Shown in pieces: positions 1 to 7,000 of a DNA stretch of 7,539 nt. The stretch comes from CAZTLI01 sp964614375. Lineage in GTDB: Bacteria; Chloroflexota; Anaerolineae; Aggregatilineales; Phototrophicaceae. Position numbers and translations under genes: made by a program. Each line of letters begins with the position of its first letter. The first letter of the stretch is position 1. The stretch is from positions 1 to 7,539 of the forward strand of contig CAZTLI010000268.1 in assembly GCA_964614375.1 (NCBI GenBank), read 5' to 3'. The notes beneath the pieces are model-generated. The model did no database searches. It was not told where the DNA came from and saw only the letters and a program-made list of their open reading frames with translations.

Positions 1-254
1 TATCCGCAGTGGCGATTGGCAGCGCCGCCAACAAACACATTCATCCCCGCTGGTTGAGCCAATTCATGACCGCGCCGAGCATTTACGCGCGGATGGATGC
101 CGATGATGCGGGCGATAAAGCCGTAGCGCATATCGCGGGACTGTCTCAGGCAGTGACGGCGGTGCAAGTGCCGCAGGGCAAGGATGTCAACGCGTTCTAT
201 TTGCTGGCGGGGCATGAGGCGGTGCGGCAGTGGTTGGAGAGGCTGGTGGGATGA
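1..254 (+). CDS. C-terminal fragment of a Toprim-domain (DnaG-like primase) protein, 5' end outside window
   Basis: The reading frame is open at the left edge (first whole codon at 3) and stops with TGA at 252-254, so only about 83 C-terminal residues are visible. They resemble the second half of a Toprim fold. SAANKHIHPRW is followed by a hydrophobic strand ending in the acidic motif DADDAG (96-113), which matches the Toprim DxD metal-binding signature. A helix follows, then a strand ending in VPQGKDVNAFYLL, similar to the P-x-GKD-x-N/D segment of primase-type Toprim domains, and a closing helix (EAVRQWLERL). The conserved Toprim glutamate and any zinc-binding or helicase domain would lie upstream and cannot be seen. 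A GTG at position 9 could be read as a start, but it would delete half the fold, so I treat the gene as truncated by the window. Family knowledge suggests primer synthesis or another Mg2+-dependent nucleic-acid reaction, often in phage, plasmid or integrated-element primases. Assignment to Toprim is fairly likely; the exact family is unknown. Confidence 0.65.
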   Translation, partial: SAVAIGSAANKHIHPRWLSQFMTAPSIYARMDADDAGDKAVAHIAGLSQAVTAVQVPQGKDVNAFYLLAGHEAVRQWLERLVG

Positions 255-323
255 TGGCTGTTATGGGGTATCATCACAGGTGCGCTACGCGAAAACGTCG
301 CTACAGCCACAAACACGCTGTAA

Positions 324-332
324 TGTTACAAT
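324..332 (+). promoter_or_regulatory. Candidate extended -10 promoter for the oxidoreductase gene
   Basis: TGT immediately followed by TACAAT (327-332) fits an extended -10 element (TGn plus a 5/6 match to TATAAT). No good -35 box is found 16-18 nt upstream, which extended -10 promoters tolerate. Transcription would start near 339-340, leaving a 5' leader of about 27 nt before the ATG at 367. The 112-nt gap (255-366) between the stop of the Toprim gene and this start shows no convincing terminator and no gene. Single-site pattern match, so modest confidence. Confidence 0.35.
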
Positions 333-366
333 CGACACCTCGAAAAATAGATGAAACTGTTGTGTG

Positions 367-3300
367 ATGAAGCCACCACCCGAATTTAGTTTTAACGATA
401 AATATCTAAAGCCCGAAGGTCGTATCATCTTATCTGGCTTGCAGGCGCTGGTACGCATCCCGCTTGACCAGCGTCGCGCCGACCAGCGCGCGGGATTGAA
501 CACGGCGACATTTATCTCTGGTTATCGCGGGTCGCCTGTGGCGGGCTACGATATGCTGCTGGAAGGGATGCGCCCAGTTCTTGATGAACACAATATTGTC
601 TTTATGCCCGGTGTCAACGAAGACCTCGCGGCGACGGCGGTCTTTGGCAGTCAAATCGCCAACACCTTCCCACAACCGAAATACGACGGCGTATTGGGAA
701 TCTGGTATGGCAAATCACCGGGCGTAGATCGTTCGGGTGACATTTTCAAACATGCCAATTTCACCGGAGTCGGACGTTATGGGGGGGTGCTGGCTGTTGC
801 AGGGGATGACCCCATCGCGAAATCATCGACATTGCCATCCGCATCAGAAGTCACGCTCTATGACGCGCACATGCCAATTTTATATCCGGGCACGATTCAG
901 GAAGTGATTGAATTCGGGCGCTATGGCTTTGAACTCTCGCGCTACAGCGGTTTATGGGTCGGCTTCAAAATTATCACCGACATCGCCGACGGTTTCGGCA
1001 CAGCGACGGTCTACCCAATAGACGGCATCGCCCGACCCGACTTCACCTTCAATGGGCGTTCATGGCAGCCGACACAGGATACCCGTTTGCTCGCGCCTTT
1101 TTCGCTCGACCTCGAATACGAAATATACGAAGGCCGTTTAGAAGCGGCGCGGCAGTTCGCGGCGGCAAATGGACTCAATCGCATCACCGTCAGCAGTGAC
1201 AACGATTGGCTGGGTATCGTCGCGGCGGGCAAGACCTATTACGACCTGCGCGAGGCATTATTCGCGTTCGGGTTGGATGACGATGAACTGCAAAATTATG
1301 GCATCCGCCTGTTGAAGCTGGGCATGGTCTATCCACTCGAACCGACGCTCATGCGCGAATTCGCCGCGGGATTGCAAACGCTGCTGGTGATTGAAGAGAA
1401 ACGGGCGTTTGTGGAATTGTTCGTGCGGGATGTGCTCTATAACCTCGCGCAGCGTCCAATTGTGATGGGCAAACGAGACGACAACGGGCAGCCACTGGTA
1501 CGACCAGATCGCGAATTGGATGCGGACTCGATTACGCGCGTGCTGGCGCGGGTGCTGGCAGGCCATGTGCCCGAAGGGATGGTCGAGGGGCGTCTAGCAG
1601 GTATGGACGCGGCGGCGGTGCAGTTGCAAGTCCCCGTCCTCAATCAAGTCAGACGCACACCCTATTTTTGCTCCGGCTGTCCACATAATCGCTCAACAGT
1701 CGTGCCTGTCGGGTCGATAGCGGGTGGTGGCATTGGCTGTCATGCGATGGTGCTGACAATGAATCGCAGCACGTCAGGCATCACCCACATGGGCGGCGAG
1801 GGTGTGCAGTGGGTAGGGGCAGCGCCATTCACCGAGACACCGCATCTATTCCAGAATCTGGGCGATGGCACGCTGGCACATTCGGGGTATCTCGCGATTC
1901 GGCAGGCCGTCGCTGCCAGCACCGACATCACCTATAAAATCCTCTATAACGAAGCCGTCGCCATGACGGGCGCGCAGCACGCCGATGGGGCTATGCCTGT
2001 GCCGGAACTGACTCGCGCATTACAGGCCGAAGGGGTGGGTAAAATCATCGTCTGTGCCGCCGACCCGAATAAATATGGCGCAAATACGCAGTGGGCGACC
2101 GGGACGCTGGTCTGGCATCGGGATAGATTGGATGAAGCGCAGGAACTGCTGCGCGAAGAACCCGGTGTCACCATCATCATCTATGACCAGCCCTGTGCCG
2201 CCGATTTACGCCGCCAGCGCAAACGCGGCGAGGTTGAAGAACCGCCGACGCGGATATTCATCAACGAGGCGATGTGCGAAGGCTGCGGCGACTGTGGTGT
2301 GAAATCCAACTGCCTGAGTGTTGTCCCGGTAGAGACCGAGTTCGGGCGCAAAACGCAGATTCATCAGGGGTCATGCAATAAGGATTACACCTGTCTGGAA
2401 GGCGATTGTCCTTCATTCGTGACCGTTGTCCCCACCCGGTCGAAAAAGCCAGAATCGCGCATTGTCGTCAGCATTGAAGCCAATGAACTGCCCGAACCGC
2501 AACGATTGGTCGGTGACGAGGCTCATATCTATATGATAGGCATCGGCGGGACAGGTGTTGTGACGATTAATCAGATACTGGGCACGGCGGCCTTTCTCGA
2601 AGATAAGCATGTTTATAATCTCGACCAGACCGGACTCAGCCAGAAAGGTGGGCCGGTGCTGTCCCACGTCAAAATCACGACGGCAAATCGCGCCATTTCC
2701 AACAAGGTCATTAGCGGCATGGCAGACGCCTATATCGCCTTTGACCCGCTGGAAGCGGCGAAAGACAAAAATCTAGCCTACGCCAATCCCGAACGAACCG
2801 CTGCCGTTGTCTCCATGAGCGAAATAGCGACGGGTTCCATGGTGCGTTCGACAGACCTGTCATTCCCGCGCATGCTGTCGCTCAAGACCAGCATCGACAG
2901 GCGCACGCTGAAAGCGCACAACGTCTATCTGGACGCCAAAACCCTGTCGGAAAATCTATTCGGCAGTCACATGCAGGCCAATATGATTTGCATCGGCGCG
3001 GCCTATCAAGCGGGATTGCTCCCTCTCCGTGCCGATACTATCGAGCGCGTGATTACACTTAATCGCGTGGCGGTGGCTGCGAATACACAGGCGTTTCGGG
3101 CGGGGCGCAAGGTGGTCGCTGACCCCGATTGGCAGCCTTTGAGCAGTCTCAAGCGCGAGGGCGAACAGCCCATCCAACCCGATCTGACTCCACAGGCGCA
3201 GCATCTGGTCGATAGGGTTGGCGCGGCGGGTGAACTGCTGCGTTTGCTGGAAATCCGCGTGCCAGAGTTGATCGCCTATCAAAACGCGGCCTATGCGAGG

Positions 3301-3858
3301 CCGTATGTCGATTTTGTGCGGCAAGTACGCGAAATCGAATCACAGGTCAGCGACCGCGCCGATCTCAGTGAAGCCGTCGCGCGTTATCTGTTCAAACTCA
3401 TGGCTTATAAAGATGAATACGAAGTTGCGCGTTTGTCGCTGCGCCATGAATTTCAGCAGGCGCTCAAAGAGCAGTTCGGCAGTGGGGCGAAGGTGGCCTA
3501 TAAACTGCATCCGCCCATTTTCCGGGCGATGGGCTTGAAGCAGAAAATCAGTCTCGGCAAGTGGTTCGATGCTGGTTTCTGGCTGCTGACTAAATTCAAG
3601 TTCCTGCGTGGGACGCGCTTCGATATTTTTGGTTATGACCGCGTGCGGCGTGTCGAACGGCAGTTGATCGGGGAATATCGGGCGCTGATTGAGCATGAAC
3701 TGGCGCAGCTATCGGCTGATAGTTATGACCGTGCGGTGGCGCTGGCGCAGCTACCGGATATGATTCGCGGCTATGACCACATCAAGCTGGTCAACGTCGA
3801 TAAATACCGCGCCGAAGTCGCCCGTATCCAGCAAGCGGTTGTTGCAGCGGGGGTATAG
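367..3858 (+). CDS. Fused indolepyruvate ferredoxin oxidoreductase-family 2-oxoacid oxidoreductase
   Basis: A single chain of about 1163 residues joins what are separate alpha (IorA) and gamma (IorB) subunits in archaea; this is the usual length of the long bacterial form. The family reaction is thiamine-diphosphate- and CoA-dependent oxidative decarboxylation of an aryl-pyruvate (or related 2-oxoacid) to the acyl-CoA, reducing ferredoxin in the cytoplasm. Residues counted from ATG 367: pyrimidine-binding domain with GYRGSP (52-57) and GVNEDLAATA, whose Glu85 is the likely ThDP-activating residue; transketolase-C-like segment around 310-360; pyrophosphate domain with FCSGCPHN (Cys435, Cys438) and GDG (499-501) followed 29 residues later by YNEA (Asn528); iron-sulfur region C637-x2-C-x2-C-x5-C649 plus Cys670, 676, 681; gamma domain opening with GIGGTG (725-730) and QTGLSQKGG; and a C-terminal part resembling DUF6537 (about 925-1160). 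GTG at 364 adds one codon; ATG 367 is preferred, though no strong Shine-Dalgarno precedes either. The frame is intact. No separate ferredoxin or amino-acid catabolic gene lies beside it, so the true substrate is open. Confidence 0.95.
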   Translation: MKPPPEFSFNDKYLKPEGRIILSGLQALVRIPLDQRRADQRAGLNTATFISGYRGSPVAGYDMLLEGMRPVLDEHNIVFMPGVNEDLAATAVFGSQIANTFPQPKYDGVLGIWYGKSPGVDRSGDIFKHANFTGVGRYGGVLAVAGDDPIAKSSTLPSASEVTLYDAHMPILYPGTIQEVIEFGRYGFELSRYSGLWVGFKIITDIADGFGTATVYPIDGIARPDFTFNGRSWQPTQDTRLLAPFSLDLEYEIYEGRLEAARQFAAANGLNRITVSSDNDWLGIVAAGKTYYDLREALFAFGLDDDELQNYGIRLLKLGMVYPLEPTLMREFAAGLQTLLVIEEKRAFVELFVRDVLYNLAQRPIVMGKRDDNGQPLVRPDRELDADSITRVLARVLAGHVPEGMVEGRLAGMDAAAVQLQVPVLNQVRRTPYFCSGCPHNRSTVVPVGSIAGGGIGCHAMVLTMNRSTSGITHMGGEGVQWVGAAPFTETPHLFQNLGDGTLAHSGYLAIRQAVAASTDITYKILYNEAVAMTGAQHADGAMPVPELTRALQAEGVGKIIVCAADPNKYGANTQWATGTLVWHRDRLDEAQELLREEPGVTIIIYDQPCAADLRRQRKRGEVEEPPTRIFINEAMCEGCGDCGVKSNCLSVVPVETEFGRKTQIHQGSCNKDYTCLEGDCPSFVTVVPTRSKKPESRIVVSIEANELPEPQRLVGDEAHIYMIGIGGTGVVTINQILGTAAFLEDKHVYNLDQTGLSQKGGPVLSHVKITTANRAISNKVISGMADAYIAFDPLEAAKDKNLAYANPERTAAVVSMSEIATGSMVRSTDLSFPRMLSLKTSIDRRTLKAHNVYLDAKTLSENLFGSHMQANMICIGAAYQAGLLPLRADTIERVITLNRVAVAANTQAFRAGRKVVADPDWQPLSSLKREGEQPIQPDLTPQAQHLVDRVGAAGELLRLLEIRVPELIAYQNAAYARPYVDFVRQVREIESQVSDRADLSEAVARYLFKLMAYKDEYEVARLSLRHEFQQALKEQFGSGAKVAYKLHPPIFRAMGLKQKISLGKWFDAGFWLLTKFKFLRGTRFDIFGYDRVRRVERQLIGEYRALIEHELAQLSADSYDRAVALAQLPDMIRGYDHIKLVNVDKYRAEVARIQQAVVAAGV

Positions 3859-3872
3859 CCCCCTGCGTAACA
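3840..3872 (+). other. Imperfect GC-rich stem-loop across the stop codon of the oxidoreductase gene
   Basis: TGTT-GCA-(GC)-GGGGG, loop TATAG, CCCCC-TGC-(GT)-AACA can fold into a 12-bp stem with two 2-nt bulges. The G5/C5 core is at 3849-3853 and 3859-3863, and the TAG stop (3856-3858) sits in the loop. No run of T follows on either strand, so this is not a standard intrinsic terminator; it might slow polymerase or protect the 3' end. The rest of the convergent gap up to 4029 shows no gene or clear signal. Confidence 0.3.
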
Positions 3873-4029
3873 GCAGTGTCTTAACGGATGTGCAGCATAG
3901 CTGGAGGATTAGTCTCAACCGACAAGTTCAAGACACCAGCAGATGCGAGCTTCGATCAAATGTTGGGGTGGGGAGGGTCTACGATAGGCAGAAATTGAGT
4001 CGGTATCTCACGAGGCCGGTCGTCGCCTG

Positions 4030-7000
4030 TCACTCACAAATCGGATATTGCGCCTCATCCGGGAAATATTGCGCCCATTCACTGGCGGTGAATTGACGAT
4101 TGGCAATGGCACAGGCCGCCGCCAACCAGTCGTCGAGCGATACATTCCAGACAATGACATTAGCATCATTACCGCCAGAATAGAGGCGCGTACCCGATGG
4201 GTTGAAAGCGACTGTGTTGACCCAATCGCTGTGCCCGGTCATTGCCAGTCCAACAGGCCGCCCGGTCTCAAAGTCCCACAGTCGCACTGTTCGGTCACGA
4301 CTGGCGGAAGCCAACCAGCGCCCATCGGCGCTAAGGGTTACATCAAGCACCCAATCGTTGTGCCCGGTCAGCGGTTGCTGCCTGCGTTCGCCCGTCGCCA
4401 CATCCCAGAAAGCAATCTGTGTATCCCGACTAGCCGAAATCAAGATTGTGCCATCGTTATTGAATATCAGCCGGGTGATGGTGCTGGTATGCGCGCCAGT
4501 AATGCGATAGCGCGATTGCAGGGAAGGCAGGTCGAAGCCTATGATGGTCCCGTCTCGACTGCCAACGGCCAGATATTGTCCCGTCGGGTCAACAGCCACT
4601 GTCAGCGCACCGGTATCGCCCGTGACAACTGCATCACCAATTTGTTCACCTGTAGCAGCATCCCATTGCAACAACACACCCATGTCATCAATTGAATACA
4701 GGCGCGCGCCATCTGGACTAAACGCCGCATCCCAGACAATAGTGCCGTGTCCATCTAATGCTGGATACAAAGGTTGCTGCGTCGCCATATCCCAGAGAAT
4801 GATAGTCTGGTCGGTACTGGTGGTTGCCAGCAGTGTGCCAGCGGGGTTATAGGCCGCGCTGGTGACGATGCCTTGATGTCCGTTTAAGGTTGCCAGTCGC
4901 GTATAGTCGGCGGTATTCCAGACGACGGCAGCACCACTGTCGTTATTCGCACCACCCACCGTCACAAGTTGGCTGCCATCAGGACTCACTTCGCCGTCCA
5001 GCACAGCATGTCCCGCTTGAAATGCCGATTCTCCGGGACGCTGCGGAAGGGCAAAATCCCATAGCAGTACCCGACCATCGGCTGCGCCCGATGCCATCTG
5101 GAGCGCATCGGGGTGAAAATCGACACTCCAAACCGATGCCCCATGTCCTACCAGGGGTTGAAGCAAAAGCTGCCGTTGTGCAACATTCCAGACGCCGAGT
5201 GTGCCATCCAAACTGGCAGTGACCAGAATTTGCCCTGTATTATCGAACGCGATGCCGCGTATGCCGTCACTGCTGCCGGTATCAAAGCGGGTGACAGGTG
5301 TCTGGGCAGCAATATCCCAGAAAATCACCGTCCCATCTTCACCACTGGATGCCAGAAGCTGCCCATTCGGACTAAAAGCCAGTGTGAGAACCCAGTTCTC
5401 GTGCCCAACAAGCGCCGCGCTAGCTCGTGTACCGGTATCCGCATCCCATAACTGAACAGTGAAATCGCCACTGGCAGACGCCAATAACGCGCCATCAGGA
5501 CTATAGGCCAGGTCATAGACAGCATCATCATGGGCATTTTCAATGCGTTGGATGACAGCGCCTGTAACGGCATTCCACAAAATAATCGTCCCACTTTCGT
5601 CCCCGGTTGCCAGTACCATACCATCAGGATTAAAGGCGACACTCCACACGGGGGCCGTATGTTCGGTCAAGGCTTCCCATAGCACTTCGCCACTGGTGGC
5701 ATCCCACACCCGGACAGATGAATCCGCGCCCACAGAGGCGATGGCGGCGCTGTCCGGGCGGATGCTGATGTCATTGACCGCGCCCGTATGCCCGGTGAGC
5801 GGTGATTCTATTATCCTGTGTGTTTGTGTGTCCCAGCGGATAATATTGCCATCCCGTCCGGCAGAGACCAGCAGCGTGCCATCAGGGCTATACTGCACCG
5901 CTCGCACCCAATCGGTATGTCCATAGAGATAACTGGATAGAAATGGATTGGCCTGCAACCCGGTGAGGAGGCTGTTGCGCGCTTCATAGGTGTTATCAAT
6001 CTGCACAGCGGCGGTGCTCAACAGCAGCGAGAGGTCGGTCTGATTAATCCCTGCCAACGCACTGGCCGCCAGTTCACGCGAACGGGCGGTATTTGCCACA
6101 CTGTTGGCGCGGTCGCGTTGGGTAATAGCATCCGCTTGCGCGACTTGTGCCTGATGTTGACGGTCAAAGGCGAACACCGCCAGCGCCAGTGCTATGAACG
6201 AGAAGATGACCAATCCAGCAATAAACAATCGGGTGCGGCGGGTTGCCCGTTCACGCTGCCCCACACTGGCACGAATGAACCGGGTTTGCAGCGGATTGAG
6301 GCTGAGACCCGATTCAGCCAATGCTTCATACTCGGCAAGTCGCGTGCCGCGTGCGAGAAAACTTGCATCATAGCCCGCGGCTTGCCAATCCGTCGTCGCT
6401 GTCTCTAGCTGCTGGCGGCGGAGCAAGTTTGCCCGGTTGTGATTGATCCACAATTTGAGCTGCGGCCAGGTATCTATGAGTGCTTCGTGGGCAATTTCGA
6501 TGGTTGGGGCGCGGCTTTCCGGGTCGCGGTCTAGCGTCAACAACCGGTATTGGCTGAAGCGTTCAATAATGGCTTGCATGTGGGCGCGGTTGTTGACACT
6601 GGCAAGGACATCGGCCCACATTACCCGCTGGCGTGTGATGCGCTCCTGACCTTCAATCGTGATTAAACGCAAGAAGAGCTGGCGTGTCCATTCACGTTCT
6701 TGTTCTTCAGTAAACGTCTCAAAAATCTGGTCGGCACGACGAGCCAGCGCGCCTGTCACACCGCCAATTTCGTCGTAGGCCTCAAATGTGAGCAGGTTAT
6801 AATGCCGGCGTTCATACAGCTCGGTGAGGGCATATTGCATTAATGGCAGCGCACCGGGTCTGGTATAGACATCTTCAACAATACGTTCTGCCAGATGGTC
6901 TTCAATCGTTAACCCTGCTTTATGCGCGGGCTTGATAATCGTGGCGAGCAAATCTTCGCGCGCGAGTGGCAGCAGGGTTTCGGTATAGTGTTGAATCAAT

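Noticed and set aside
9..11. GTG as the start of a complete 81-codon protein
   Set aside because: It would begin in the middle of a Toprim-like fold and the frame is open to the left edge; truncation by the window is simpler.
250..275. GATGAT...ATCATC hairpin after the Toprim gene as a terminator
   Set aside because: The stem is only 6 bp, AT-containing, with a 14-nt loop and no T-run; it overlaps the stop codon and looks like chance.
781..787. Run of seven G as a possible frameshift or slippage site in the oxidoreductase
   Set aside because: The protein matches the family on both sides of the run in the same frame, so no frameshift is needed.
3876..3936. GTGTCTT...AAGACAC inverted repeat in the convergent gap
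   Set aside because: Only 7 bp with a 47-nt loop and no neighbouring T-run; too weak to call a terminator or operator.
3773..4096. A 107-codon plus-strand frame bridging the convergent gap
   Set aside because: It starts inside the oxidoreductase in another frame, ends inside the STAND gene antisense, has no ribosome binding site, and its product has no recognisable motif.
4048..4695. A 215-codon open frame on the plus strand opposite the WD40 region
   Set aside because: It lies wholly antisense to well-supported WD40 blades, its product matches no family I know, and several overlapping plus-strand frames of this kind occur along the whole repeat region. It is a by-product of the coding bias of the real gene.
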